Shown in pieces: positions 1 through 8,959 of a DNA stretch of 64,000 nt. Location of the stretch: contig NZ_FMIR01000006.1 of NCBI RefSeq assembly GCF_900095745.1, positions 148,269-212,268 on the forward strand, given 5' to 3'. A program made the position numbers and the translations under genes. Origin of the DNA: Microbacterium oxydans. GTDB lineage: Bacteria; Actinomycetota; Actinomycetes; Actinomycetales; Microbacteriaceae. The notes beneath the pieces were generated by a model. That model worked only from the letters and a program-made list of their open reading frames with translations, searched no databases and was not told where the DNA came from. The number at the start of each line of letters is the position of its first letter. Within the stretch, counting starts at the first letter, position 1.

Positions 1-2160
1 ACCGGGTCCGTTCCCGCCGGAGCGACGTACACGGTCACCTATTCCGTGACCGTGAGTGCGTTCGCCGACCAGGAGAACCACGTTCTGGCGAACATCGTGC
101 AGAACCCGGATGGATCGTGCGGTGTCGAGGACTGCCCCGAGACGACGAACCCGATCCGTCATTTCGTCGTCGAGAAGGACGCGGATGCGACCACGGGCGT
201 GCAGACGGGCGATGTGGTGACGTACACCGTCACCGTGACGAACGACGGTGAGGGTGCCTATACGGCGACCGAGCCGGCCGGGTTCACGGACGATCTCACC
301 GACGTGATCGACGATGCGTCCTACAACGATGATGCGGCCGCAGTGGCGTCGGACGGATCGACGGTGCCGACTCCGACGGTCACCGGGCCCCTGCTTGCGT
401 GGTCGGGCCCGCTCGAGGCGGGCGAATCCGTATCGGTCACGTACTCGGTGACCGTGACGAACGCCGGTGATGCGGATCTGGTGAACACGGCGACGCCCGT
501 GTGCGCACCGGGCGTCATCTGCGATCCGGTCACACCGCCGGTGGACATCGACCTGCCACGGATCACTCCGGAGAAGTCGTCTGACCCGGTCTCGGGCGCG
601 GGGGTCGTCGCGGGTGACGTCATCACTTACACACTGACCTTCACGAACAGCGGCCAGGCCGCGGGCGATGTGGACTCGACCGACGACCTCTCCGACGTGC
701 TCGACGACGCGGAGGTGACGACCGACCCGACCGCGGATGTCGCGGGCATCACGGCGACGTTCGATCCGGACGCCGCCGCGATCCGCATCGAGGGCGCGCT
801 CGCCGCGGGTGTCGCGGTCACGGTCACGTACCAGGTGACCGTGCTTCCGGACGGCGAACGCGGGGACAATGTCCTCACCAATGTGTTGACCCCGGACGTG
901 CCGCCCTACGTGTGTGGTGACAGCGACCCGGACTGCGACCCGTTCGTGCCGCCGAGCACCGAACACCCCGTCGGCCAGCTCGCGGTGGACAAAACTGTGG
1001 ACCCGGCGTCCGGCACAGCTGTGGAGGTCGGGCAGGTCGTGACCTACACGCTCACGTTCGAGAGTGTCGGTGCTGCGGCATCGACGGTGGACAAGGTCGA
1101 CGACCTGTCCGACGTGCTCGATGACGCTGCGCTGGTCGCCGGTTCGATCACGCCATCGAACGCGGCGCTGATCGCAGAGCTGCAGGGAACCGATCTGGTG
1201 GTCACCGGATCCGTGCCCGCCGGCGCGACGTACACGGTCACCTATTCCGTCACGGTGAGTGCGTTCGCCGATCAGGAGAACCATGTTCTGGCGAACGTGG
1301 TGCAGAACCCGGACGGATCGTGCGGCATCGAGGACTGTCCGGACACCTCGAACCCGATCCGCCACTTCTCGGTCGAGAAGGCTGCGGATGCGACGGCGGG
1401 CGTGCAGACCGGTGATGTGGTGACGTACACGGTCACCGTGACGAATGACGGGGAGAGCGCGTACACGTCGTTCGTACCCGCGGGTTTCACGGATGACCTC
1501 ACCGATGTGATCGACGACGCCTCCTACAACGGCGACGCTGCAGCGGTGGCGTCGGATGGATCGCTGGTGCCGGCTCCGACTCTGGAGAGTCCCGTTCTCG
1601 CGTGGTCGGGTCCGATCGCCGTCGGCGAGTCCGTATCGATCACCTATTCGGTGACGGTGACCAACGCCGGTGACTCCGACTTGGTCAATGCCGCGACGCC
1701 GGTGTGCGCGCCGGGCGTGGTCTGCGATCCGGTGACGCCGCCGGTGGACATCGAGCTGCCGCGGATCACTCCCGAGAAGTCGTCGGACCCGGTTTCGGGG
1801 ACGACCGTCGTGGCCGGTCAGGTCGTCACGTACACGCTGACGTTCACCAACAGCGGCCAGGGCGCCGGCGATGTGGCGTCGACCGACGATGTGTCGGCGG
1901 TGCTCGACGATGCCGAGGTCACGACAGAGCCGACGGCGGATGTCGCCGGCATCACAGCGGCCTTCGATGCGGACGCGGCGGAGATCCGCATCGAGGGTTC
2001 CCTCCCCGCGGGCGCCGTCGTCACGGTGACCTACCAGGTGACGGTGCTGCCGGACGGAGACCGCGGCGACAACATCCTCACCAACGTCCTCACCCCTGAC
2101 GCCCCGCCCTACGTGTGCGACGACAGCGACCCCGACTGCGACCCGTTCGTGCCACCCCGC
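1..2160 (+). repeat. 1,203-bp tandem in-frame repeat inside the DUF11 gene
   Basis: The block beginning TTCGCCGA(C/T)CAGGAGAACC at base 61 recurs at 1264, a period of 1,203 bp or 401 codons. The two copies share long nearly identical runs, differing mostly at third positions. Each copy covers three DUF11 domains. Similarity fades after about 2160. Part of the first copy is cut by the window edge, so more units may exist upstream. Confidence 0.8.
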
Positions 2161-3117
2161 ACCGAGCACTTCATCGGCGAACTGCGCGACTGGAAGACGG
2201 TCGATCCGGCTTCCGGAGGCACGGTCGTGCCCGGACAGGTGGTGACGTACACGCTGCACTTCGAGAGCGTGGGCACCGGGTCGATCACGGTCGACCGCGA
2301 GGACGATCTGACGGCCGTGATCGATGATGCGACCGTCACGTCGGATCCGGTGAGTTCCGATGAGTTGCTCGCCGTCTCCGGGATCGTCGACGGGCGCTTC
2401 GGGATCACCGGAGCGCTCGAACCCGGAGATGCCGTGACCGTCACCTACCAGGCGACGGTCAACGCGGACGGTGAGCGTGGCGACGACCGCCTGTCGAACT
2501 ACCTCCTCGACCCGGACGCGGCCCCGCCGACCGAGTGCGTCATCGCCGAGGGCGAGGAGTACCCCGACTGCACCGTCGATCACGTCAGCAGCGTGGTGGT
2601 CGTGAAGTCGGCCGACCCGGCCTCGGGAACCGAGGTGGAGGAAGGGCAGCAGGTGGAGTACACCGTGACGTTCCGCAACGTCTCGACCGACCCGGATGCG
2701 GCGGGTGCAGACGTGGACTACACCGATCACCTGGATGAAGTCCTCGACGATGCGACACTGACCCGCGGACCCCAGGGGTCGACGGAGGCGCTGGCCACGG
2801 CGGTCGAGGGGCAGACCATCCGCATCACGGGCTCGGTCGCATCCGGAGGCACGGCCACCGTGACATACGTGGTCACGGTGCAGCCGTGGGCCGATCAGGG
2901 GAACCACAGCCTCGGCAACGTGATCGCGGTGACCGGCGAGGAACCGATCTGCGTCGACGGGAACGGCCTGTGCACCACGCATCCGCTGGGTGAACCGGAT
3001 CCACTCGCGGTGACCGGTGGCCAGGTGGCCGTCGGCGCACTGGCTGCCGGTGTCGTTCTGCTCGTCGCGGGCGGGCTCCTGGTGGCGATCCGCCGCCGAC
3101 GTCAGTCGATCGAGTAG
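1..3117 (+). CDS. DUF11-repeat cell-wall-anchored surface protein (5' end outside window)
   Basis: The frame is open from base 1, so the N-terminus and signal peptide lie upstream. The visible ~1,038 residues are a string of about seven DUF11-type domains of roughly 130 residues. Each opens with a K..DP.SG or EK.ADAT motif followed by VTYT.T.TN.G and contains a DD(L/V)(S/T).V(L/I)DDA segment; such domains are beta-sandwiches and may carry Lys-Asn/Asp isopeptide links (inference). Cysteine pairs (CGVEDC, CDPD-type) recur. The C-terminus is a classical wall-sorting signal: LAVTG, then a hydrophobic helix, then RRRRQ, matching the LAxTG signal of actinobacterial class E sortases. The likely role is a long stalk or adhesin outside the cell. 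No sortase gene is visible. A 1,203-bp internal duplication is annotated separately. A GC-rich hairpin follows the stop. Confidence 0.85.
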   Translation, partial: TGSVPAGATYTVTYSVTVSAFADQENHVLANIVQNPDGSCGVEDCPETTNPIRHFVVEKDADATTGVQTGDVVTYTVTVTNDGEGAYTATEPAGFTDDLTDVIDDASYNDDAAAVASDGSTVPTPTVTGPLLAWSGPLEAGESVSVTYSVTVTNAGDADLVNTATPVCAPGVICDPVTPPVDIDLPRITPEKSSDPVSGAGVVAGDVITYTLTFTNSGQAAGDVDSTDDLSDVLDDAEVTTDPTADVAGITATFDPDAAAIRIEGALAAGVAVTVTYQVTVLPDGERGDNVLTNVLTPDVPPYVCGDSDPDCDPFVPPSTEHPVGQLAVDKTVDPASGTAVEVGQVVTYTLTFESVGAAASTVDKVDDLSDVLDDAALVAGSITPSNAALIAELQGTDLVVTGSVPAGATYTVTYSVTVSAFADQENHVLANVVQNPDGSCGIEDCPDTSNPIRHFSVEKAADATAGVQTGDVVTYTVTVTNDGESAYTSFVPAGFTDDLTDVIDDASYNGDAAAVASDGSLVPAPTLESPVLAWSGPIAVGESVSITYSVTVTNAGDSDLVNAATPVCAPGVVCDPVTPPVDIELPRITPEKSSDPVSGTTVVAGQVVTYTLTFTNSGQGAGDVASTDDVSAVLDDAEVTTEPTADVAGITAAFDADAAEIRIEGSLPAGAVVTVTYQVTVLPDGDRGDNILTNVLTPDAPPYVCDDSDPDCDPFVPPRTEHFIGELRDWKTVDPASGGTVVPGQVVTYTLHFESVGTGSITVDREDDLTAVIDDATVTSDPVSSDELLAVSGIVDGRFGITGALEPGDAVTVTYQATVNADGERGDDRLSNYLLDPDAAPPTECVIAEGEEYPDCTVDHVSSVVVVKSADPASGTEVEEGQQVEYTVTFRNVSTDPDAAGADVDYTDHLDEVLDDATLTRGPQGSTEALATAVEGQTIRITGSVASGGTATVTYVVTVQPWADQGNHSLGNVIAVTGEEPICVDGNGLCTTHPLGEPDPLAVTGGQVAVGALAAGVVLLVAGGLLVAIRRRRQSIE

Positions 3118-3132
3118 CGTCGCGCTCGTCCT

Positions 3133-3166
3133 ACCCGGGTGCCCGCCTTCCGGCCGGCACCCGGGT
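3133..3166 (+). terminator. hairpin terminator after the DUF11 gene
   Basis: Arms ACCCGGGTGCC (3133-3143) and GGCACCCGGGT (3156-3166) pair perfectly around a 12-nt loop, 16 bp past the stop codon. There is no U-run, as is common in high-GC actinobacteria. Confidence 0.55.
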
Positions 3167-3222
3167 TCGCGCGCGTGCTCTGGGCCGAGGCGCCGTGTCC
3201 GTGGCCCTGGCGACCCCCGCCG

Positions 3223-3250
3223 TTGCGCTCTGCGGACACCGAGCTATACT
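3223..3250 (+). promoter_or_regulatory. promoter of the kinase-dehydrogenase operon
   Basis: TTGCGC at 3223-3228 and TATACT at 3245-3250 with a 16-bp spacer, predicting transcription from about 3257 and a ~36-nt leader to the GTG start at 3293. The -10 box touches the TGAACA operator below. Confidence 0.6.
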
Positions 3251-3283
3251 GAACAATAGATCACCAGCCCGCACTATTGTTCG
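3250..3283. promoter_or_regulatory. inverted-repeat operator, probably for the SorC regulator
   Basis: TGAACAATAG (3250-3259) is mirrored by CTATTGTTCG (3274-3283), nine of ten positions complementary, 24 bp apart. TGAACA half-sites are typical of SorC/DeoR-type sugar regulators (known for that family). The site covers the end of the -10 box and the start point, so binding should repress. Confidence 0.55.
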
Positions 3284-3292
3284 GAGTTCAGT

Positions 3293-4837
3293 GTGCAGAG
3301 CCGCACTCGCATCATCCTCGGCGTCGACGCCGGCACCACATCGGTGAAGACCGTCGCCTTCGATCTCGACGGTCGCATCGCGAGTGTCTCCCGCTCGAGC
3401 GTGCGCGTGCAGCGCGCCGAGGACGGGCGCGCCGAAGCCGACATGAACCACATCTGGGATGCCGCGGCCACCACGATCGCGGCGGTGGTCGATGACATCG
3501 GCGACGCGGAGATCGTGGCGATCGGCGTGACGGGTCAGGGTGACGGCGCCTGGCTGGTCGATGCCGACGGTCGGCCCGTCGGTCCCGCAGCCCTCTGGCT
3601 CGACGGGCGCGCTCACGAACGCCTCGATGAGTGGCTGGATGACGGACGCGCGGCGGCCGTGCACCAGGCCACCGGCTCTCCCCTCTTCTCCGGAGCGCTG
3701 CCGATCCTCGTCGACGAGCTGATGGCGGCGGATCCGACCCTGCGGGAGCGGGTCACGACGCAGCTGAACTGCAAGGACTGGCTGCGCTTCAAGCTCACCG
3801 GTCGCCGTGCGACCGATCCCAGCGAGGCCTCGCGCACCTACCTCGACACCGCGACGGGGGCTTACGCCGAAGAGCTGTTCCCCGCACTCGGACAGGAGCA
3901 CGTGCGCGAATACCTGCCGGAGGTGCTCGATCCGCAGCAGATCGCCGGCCGGCTCGAGCCGAGAGTTGCGGCAGCACTGGGTCTCCCGGAAGGATTGCCC
4001 GTCGTCGTCGGAGTCGTCGACACCGCGGCTGCCGGCATCGGACTCGGCGTGCTCGACGACGGCCGCGGCTACGCCATCCTCGGCACAACGAGCCTCGTCG
4101 GCATCAACCACGCCTCGCGTGCCGACGTGCGCAGCGAATCGAGCATCGTGCTCGCCACCGGTCGAGGGAGCCAGGTTCTGGAGTCCATGGCCCCGATGAC
4201 CGGTACCCCCAACCTCGACTGGGTGCGCGCCACGCTCGGCCTCGCGGACGAGGACTGGGTCGTCGTCGAGAAGCAGGCCGTCGCGGTCGCACCAGGCAGC
4301 GGGGGCGTGATCTACCTCCCGTACGGCGCCCCGAGCGGCGAACGGGCTCCGTTCTTCGCCCCCGACGCCTCGGCATCCTGGCTCGGGATGAGCGTCACCA
4401 CGACGGCGGGCCAGCTGCTGCGGAGCGTCTACGAGGGCTTGGCCTTCAGCCTGCGCGAGTCCACCGACGCACTGGGGCTCGACGGCCCGCTGCTCGTCTG
4501 CGGAGGAGGCTCCGACTCAGACCTCCTGTGCACGATCCTGGCCGACGTCCTGGCACGCGACATCGTGCGTCAAGACGAACCGGAGGTGGGCGCCCGCGGG
4601 GTCGCCACGCTCGCGATGGCAGCGATCGGACTCGCGGACGACCTGCACCACGCATCGCGCCGACTGACACCGTCGACGACGACCTTCTCGCCGGACGCCG
4701 CCCGCACCGCGCTGTACGACGACGCGTATGCGCTCTTCCTCGCGACACGCGATGCCCTGCGCCCGCACTGGGGTGGACTCCGCCGCCTGCGCGACAGCGC
4801 CGAGCAGCATCCCGCCCCCGAATCCCCGGCTCACTGA
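3293..4837 (+). CDS. FGGY-family carbohydrate kinase
   Basis: A 514-residue kinase that would phosphorylate a sugar or polyol with ATP, the entry step of the catabolic cluster. The N-terminal ASKHA phosphate-binding motif is GVDAGTTSVKTVAFD (about residues 10-24). LWLDGR near residue 102 supplies the usual catalytic Asp of FGGY kinases, and the C-terminal ATP-binding signature CGGGSDSDLLCTILADVL is intact. Length is normal for the family. The GTG start has GGAG seven bases upstream and follows the promoter and operator. The substrate cannot be read from sequence; xylulokinase-like, tetritol-kinase-like and AI-2-kinase (LsrK)-like functions are all possible. The next gene begins 21 bp downstream. 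Confidence 0.85.
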   Translation: MQSRTRIILGVDAGTTSVKTVAFDLDGRIASVSRSSVRVQRAEDGRAEADMNHIWDAAATTIAAVVDDIGDAEIVAIGVTGQGDGAWLVDADGRPVGPAALWLDGRAHERLDEWLDDGRAAAVHQATGSPLFSGALPILVDELMAADPTLRERVTTQLNCKDWLRFKLTGRRATDPSEASRTYLDTATGAYAEELFPALGQEHVREYLPEVLDPQQIAGRLEPRVAAALGLPEGLPVVVGVVDTAAAGIGLGVLDDGRGYAILGTTSLVGINHASRADVRSESSIVLATGRGSQVLESMAPMTGTPNLDWVRATLGLADEDWVVVEKQAVAVAPGSGGVIYLPYGAPSGERAPFFAPDASASWLGMSVTTTAGQLLRSVYEGLAFSLRESTDALGLDGPLLVCGGGSDSDLLCTILADVLARDIVRQDEPEVGARGVATLAMAAIGLADDLHHASRRLTPSTTTFSPDAARTALYDDAYALFLATRDALRPHWGGLRRLRDSAEQHPAPESPAH

Positions 4838-4858
4838 CCACCACCTGAAAGAAGACAC

Positions 4859-5869
4859 ATGACTGAAACGTCCCGCCCGAAGGTGCTCATCACCGCTCCG
4901 TTCGATGCCGGCATCGCCGATTCCCTCGCCGAAGCGTTCGACGTCACTCTGGTCGACCCGACCATGGACGGCGGATCCCTCGCCGACCGCGGCGTCGACG
5001 AGGCGCTTGCCGCAGCGGATGTCGTGATCGCCGAGCTCGACGTGGTCGACGAGAGCGCGCTCGCGAAGGCTCCCGAACTCAAGGCCGTCGTCTCGTGCCG
5101 CGCCAAACCGGCGAACGTCGACCTCGACGCCTGCACGGCCCGCGGCATCCCGGTGTTCACGACCCCGGGTCGCAACGCCGAGGTCACGGCCGACCTGAGC
5201 TTCGCCCTGCTGCTGGCCACCGTGCGCAAGGTGAGCCAATCGGAGCGCTGGCTGCGTGCTGGCAACTGGACCGAGGACGACGTGTTCGAGCCCTACGAGG
5301 TCTTCCGCTCGATCGGGCTCGGCGGCCGCACGCTCGGCATCCTCGGCGGCGGGGCGATCGGCCGTCGGATGGTCACCCGCGCCCGTGGATTCGGTATGAC
5401 CGTCAAGGTGTACGACCCGTTCCTCGCCCCCGATGCGTTCGGCGACGAGGCCAGCGTCGTGCCCCTCGACGAGGTGCTCTCGACCTCCGACATCGTCACC
5501 GTGCACGTACCCCTGATGCCCGAGACCGAGGGCCTGCTCGGTGAGCGCGAACTCGCCCTCCTCCGCCCGGATGCCTATCTGATCAACGCCGGCCGCGCGG
5601 CGATCATCGACGAGCAGGCCCTGATGGCCGTCCTGCGCGACGGCCGGATCGCCGGTGCCGGCTTCGACGTCTACTACCAGGAGCCGCTCCCGCAAGACCA
5701 CGAGCTCTTCACCTTCGACAACGTCACGCTGACGCCGCACATCGCGGGCGCCTCGGATGACGTCATCGTCGAGCACTCGCGCATCGCTGCGGCGGCGCTG
5801 CGGGGGTGGCTGAGCGGGCAGCGCGTTCCCGGAACCGCGAACGAGAAGGCGCTCGCCGCGGTCGGCTGA
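4859..5869 (+). CDS. NAD-dependent D-2-hydroxyacid dehydrogenase (SerA-like)
   Basis: 336 residues of the D-isomer 2-hydroxyacid dehydrogenase family. The Rossmann motif is GGGAIG (about residues 163-168), and the catalytic triad is visible as Arg246 (INAGRAA), Glu275 (YYQEPLP) and His294 (TPHIAG). There is no ACT or ASB regulatory domain, so it is the short catalytic form rather than full-length serine-pathway SerA. It lies 21 bp after the kinase with an AAAGAAG ribosome site and is surely co-transcribed. It probably oxidises or reduces a hydroxy-acid intermediate of the same pathway (inference). Biosynthetic phosphoglycerate dehydrogenase is less likely given the neighbours. Confidence 0.85.
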   Translation: MTETSRPKVLITAPFDAGIADSLAEAFDVTLVDPTMDGGSLADRGVDEALAAADVVIAELDVVDESALAKAPELKAVVSCRAKPANVDLDACTARGIPVFTTPGRNAEVTADLSFALLLATVRKVSQSERWLRAGNWTEDDVFEPYEVFRSIGLGGRTLGILGGGAIGRRMVTRARGFGMTVKVYDPFLAPDAFGDEASVVPLDEVLSTSDIVTVHVPLMPETEGLLGERELALLRPDAYLINAGRAAIIDEQALMAVLRDGRIAGAGFDVYYQEPLPQDHELFTFDNVTLTPHIAGASDDVIVEHSRIAAAALRGWLSGQRVPGTANEKALAAVG

Positions 5870-5899
5870 GCGTCTGAGCGTAGGAGCGTCTGAGCCCGG

Positions 5900-5930
5900 G
5901 GAGCGGAACGTGCGTCGCGCGGTCCGCTCC
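5900..5930. terminator. bidirectional hairpin between convergent genes
   Basis: GGAGCGGA (5900-5907) pairs with TCCGCTCC (5923-5930). It lies between the stops of the dehydrogenase and of the SorC regulator and can serve both. Confidence 0.45.
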
Positions 5931-5939
5931 TCGGTGCGC

Positions 5940-6860
5940 TCAGTCGAGCAGCGCCGTGACGGTGTTCGAGTCGGTCACGAGCATGTTCACCATGCCGCTC
6001 GAGAGGGCGGTGCGCACGGCGTCGAGCTTCGCCGCGCCCGCCGCGATCGCGAGGCGGTGCGGGATGGCGCGCAGCTGATCCAGGTCGAGTCCGACGACGC
6101 GGGAGTCGAGCTCGCCGCGGACCGGTGCTCCGTTCGCATCGAAGAAGCGTCCGCCGATGTCGCCGATCGCTCCGGCCTCGAGAAGCGCGGCTCGTTCGCG
6201 CTCGCTCAGCGACCCGAAGAGCAGTCCGCGGCTGTCGTGCGTGCTGCCGATGCCCGCGATCAGTGTGCTGGCCTCTGCCGCTCGTGCGAGCACCTCGCGC
6301 ACCCCGGGGTCGGCGTAGGCACTCTCCGCGGCCTGCGGCGTCGCGGCGACGAGAGGTGCGGGGAGGTGGAAGGCCGATCCGTCGGTGCGGCGCGCCAGTG
6401 CGAGGGTGAGCTCGTGTGGGTTGGCACCGTTCGCGAGACCACTGCTCGATCCGGTGAGGGGCACGAAGCGGGCGCCGAGCGGTCGGGCGGGGAAGGCGTC
6501 GACCACGGCGGCGACCGCCGTGGAGAGACCCATGGCGACGGTGGTGTCCTTGTCGATGACGCTCGCGAGCGCCTCCGCGCCGACCGTCGCCATCGCGCGG
6601 GAGGCCTTCGCCGGATCGTCCACACTCGGGGCGATCCAGGCCTGGCGCAGTCCGTAGCGGCTGAGCAGCGCCTGCTCCTCGGCGGCGAACAGCGACTCCT
6701 CCACGTGCACGATGATCTCGACCATGCCGCTGTCGCGGGCCTCGGCGAGCAGTCGCGTCACGCGGACGCGGGACAGGCCGAGTGCGTCGGCGATCTCCTG
6801 GTGCGTGAGCCCCAGTTCGTAGTACATGCGCGCCACGCGACCCATCAGCATGCTGAACAT
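5940..6860 (-). CDS. SorC/DeoR-type sugar-responsive transcriptional regulator
   Basis: About 306 residues. An N-terminal helix-turn-helix (VARMYYELGLTHQEIADALG then LSRVRVTRLLAEAR) is followed by a SorC-type effector domain of the phosphosugar-isomerase fold, including VAMGLSTAV and LIAGIGS. It should sense a phosphorylated intermediate made by the kinase and control both promoters of this cluster. The start is uncertain: the frame is open to 6962, with other ATGs at 6929, 6923, 6860 and 6851. The family begins close to the HTH, and GGGAGG precedes 6860/6851, so 6860 is given and 6851 is equally good. It reads opposite to the enzymes, between the two catabolic transcripts. A TGAACA site overlaps its start codon, suggesting self-control. 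Confidence 0.8.
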   Translation of the reverse strand: MFSMLMGRVARMYYELGLTHQEIADALGLSRVRVTRLLAEARDSGMVEIIVHVEESLFAAEEQALLSRYGLRQAWIAPSVDDPAKASRAMATVGAEALASVIDKDTTVAMGLSTAVAAVVDAFPARPLGARFVPLTGSSSGLANGANPHELTLALARRTDGSAFHLPAPLVAATPQAAESAYADPGVREVLARAAEASTLIAGIGSTHDSRGLLFGSLSERERAALLEAGAIGDIGGRFFDANGAPVRGELDSRVVGLDLDQLRAIPHRLAIAAGAAKLDAVRTALSSGMVNMLVTDSNTVTALLD

Positions 6861-6948
6861 CCTCCCACGCCGACTCCTCCGGTCTTGCTTGACAATTCCG
6901 CGACGCGTGCCCAAGATGTCCATGGGCATTCGTTCACGATGCTGAACA
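6854..6948. promoter_or_regulatory. divergent control region: promoter for the permease operon and TGAACA sites
   Basis: TTGACA at 6889-6894 with CAAGAT at 6912-6917 (17-bp spacer) could drive the permease operon rightward. GCTGAACA occurs twice, at 6852-6859 and 6941-6948, sharing the core of the operator at 3250. Placement fits control of both the regulator and the permease operon by the SorC protein. Confidence 0.45.
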
Positions 6949-6997
6949 AATGTACACCACATCCCGAAATCTCTACGCGCTCAACGAGGAGACACCC

Positions 6998-8293
6998 ATG
7001 GTCACCCCCGCATCACCTCCCGCCGAGGGCCGCTTCGCGCGCCTCCTCAGCTCTCAGGGCATCTCGCGGCCCATCGCCTGGGGCTTCGTCGCCCTGACGA
7101 TCTTCATGATCGGCGACGGCATCGAGGCCGGCTTCCTCTCGCCGTACCTCGACGAGCGCGGCTTCGACGGCAGCCAGATCGCCCTGCTCTGGTCGGTCTA
7201 CGGCATCGTCGTCGCCGTGGCCGCCTGGCTGAGCGGCGCGCTGGCCGAAGCCTGGGGGCCCAAGCGCGTCATGATGCTCGGCTTCGGCATCTGGGTCGTC
7301 TTCGAGGTGCTCTTCCTCGTGTTCGGCGTCATGGCCGGCAACTTCGAGATCATGCTCCTCGCCTTCGGAATCCGCGGGCTCGGATACCCGATGTTCGCCT
7401 ACGGGTTCCTGGTCTGGGTCACGATCGACACCGATGAGCACGTCATGGGCCGCGCCGTCGGCTGGTACTGGTTCTTCTCCACGCTCGGACTCGGCGTCCT
7501 GAGCTCGTACTTCGCCGGAGCCGTCATCCCGATCATCGGCGAGCTGGCCACGCTGTGGATGGCGCTGGCCTTCGTCGTCGTCGGCGGAGTGATGGTGCTC
7601 GTACTGCTGCGCAACCCCGTGACCAAGAAGGTCACCGTGGCCAGCAGCGTCAAGGGTGTCGTCAGTTCCCTCACCATCGTCGCGACCAACCCGAAGGTGG
7701 GCGTCGGCGGCGTGGTCCGCATCATCAACACCCTCTCCTTCTATGCGTTCGTCGTGTTCCTCACGACCTACATGGTCCGCGACGTCGGCTTCGACCTCGC
7801 CCAGTGGCAGATCATCTGGGGCACGATGCTCGCCGCGAACGTGGCCGCGAACCTGCTCTCCGGCTACCTCGCCGACTGGATCGGGCGCGTCAACGTGGTC
7901 GCCTGGGCCGGTGGCATCGGATGCTTCGTCACGGTTCTCGCGCTGTTCTACGTCCCCACCCTCATCGGGCCGAACTTCTGGATCACGATCTCGATCGCCT
8001 TCGTCTACGGTCTGGCGCTGGGCATGTTCGTGCCGTTGTCGGCGATCGTCCCGCTGCTCGCCCCGAAGAACAAGGCCGCCGCGGTCGCCATCCTGAACCT
8101 CGGCGCCGGCCTCAGCCAGTTCATCGGGCCGGTCATCGCCGGCCTCGCCGCACCCGTCGGCGTCGAGGGCACGGTCTGGATCATCGCCTCCCTCTACCTC
8201 GTCGGTTTCGGCCTGACGTTCCTGCTGAAGACGCCCAAGGATGCGGACGACGCGGTCTCGGCGAGCCCCGCCCCGACCGCCGTCACCGCCTGA
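6998..8293 (+). CDS. MFS permease, RbtT/DalT/CsbX type (sugar or polyol uptake)
   Basis: 431 residues with 12 predicted membrane helices. The sequence around MIGDGIEAGFLSPYLDERGF and the GYWYFFSTLG-like region (GWYWFFSTLGLG) resembles the ribitol/D-arabitol transporter family, proton symporters of the inner membrane. The start at 6998 is chosen because GAGGAG sits six bases upstream; an in-frame ATG at 6950 lies in the control region. It heads a three-gene unit with the aldolase (27-bp gap) and the aldehyde dehydrogenase. The family assignment supports a pentitol- or tetritol-like substrate for the whole cluster, though related members carry other compounds. Confidence 0.8.
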   Translation: MVTPASPPAEGRFARLLSSQGISRPIAWGFVALTIFMIGDGIEAGFLSPYLDERGFDGSQIALLWSVYGIVVAVAAWLSGALAEAWGPKRVMMLGFGIWVVFEVLFLVFGVMAGNFEIMLLAFGIRGLGYPMFAYGFLVWVTIDTDEHVMGRAVGWYWFFSTLGLGVLSSYFAGAVIPIIGELATLWMALAFVVVGGVMVLVLLRNPVTKKVTVASSVKGVVSSLTIVATNPKVGVGGVVRIINTLSFYAFVVFLTTYMVRDVGFDLAQWQIIWGTMLAANVAANLLSGYLADWIGRVNVVAWAGGIGCFVTVLALFYVPTLIGPNFWITISIAFVYGLALGMFVPLSAIVPLLAPKNKAAAVAILNLGAGLSQFIGPVIAGLAAPVGVEGTVWIIASLYLVGFGLTFLLKTPKDADDAVSASPAPTAVTA

Positions 8294-8320
8294 ATCCCCC
8301 ACCCTGACAAGGAGTCACCC

Positions 8321-8947
8321 ATGACCACGCGTGTGGAATCACTCATCGAAGAACTCTCGGCCGTCGGCGTCGACATCGTCGCCCGCGGGCTTGCCCTCGC
8401 CTCCGGAGGCAACATCTCGGCGCGTATCGATGAGGACACCTTCGTGGTCACGGGCTCCGGCACCTGGCTCGACAGGCTCACGCCCGAGGACTTCTCGGTC
8501 ATGAGCCTGTCGGGTGAGGTCGTCAGCGGCTCGCCGAGCCCGTCGAGCGAATGGAAGCTGCATCAGCGCAGCTACGAGACACGAGCCGACGTCAACGCGG
8601 TGGTGCACGTGCACCCGCAGCACGCCGTGCTCCTCAACGCCCTCGGTCACGATGTGCGTCTGATCACCCTCGACCACGCGTACTACGTGCGCTCGGTCGG
8701 GACCACTCCGTACTACCCGAACGGATCGGACGAACTCGCCGACTCCGCCGCCGAGCAGGCCGCGCACCACGACTGCATCATCATGGGCCACCACGGCTGC
8801 TCCGCCCTCGGCGACTCCGTGAGCATGGCCTTCCGCCGCGCACTCAACCTCGAGGAGGCGGCCACCGCGACCTACCGCGCGCTGCTCCTCGGCGACACCG
8901 AGTCCGCCTTCCCCGCCGAGGCGCTCGCCGCCCTGCACCACGCCTGA
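8321..8947 (+). CDS. class II aldolase/adducin family protein
   Basis: 208 residues, the normal size for FucA/RhaD/AraD-like zinc enzymes. The metal ligands are visible as His96 and His98 (VHVHPQH) and His157 (IMGHHGC), with Glu77 (SEWKLH) in the place of the catalytic acid; the phosphate-binding ASGGNIS loop is near residue 27. It should split a ketose phosphate into a triose phosphate (such as DHAP) and a short aldehyde; an epimerase role is also known in this family. AAGGAG lies six bases before ATG. The aldehyde dehydrogenase directly downstream would remove the aldehyde product (inference). Confidence 0.85.
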   Translation: MTTRVESLIEELSAVGVDIVARGLALASGGNISARIDEDTFVVTGSGTWLDRLTPEDFSVMSLSGEVVSGSPSPSSEWKLHQRSYETRADVNAVVHVHPQHAVLLNALGHDVRLITLDHAYYVRSVGTTPYYPNGSDELADSAAEQAAHHDCIIMGHHGCSALGDSVSMAFRRALNLEEAATATYRALLLGDTESAFPAEALAALHHA

Positions 8948-8959
8948 ACAGGAGCCGCG

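Noticed and set aside
4859..5869. Assignment as biosynthetic serA
   Set aside because: No ACT domain, and the gene sits in a sugar-degradation unit next to an FGGY kinase.
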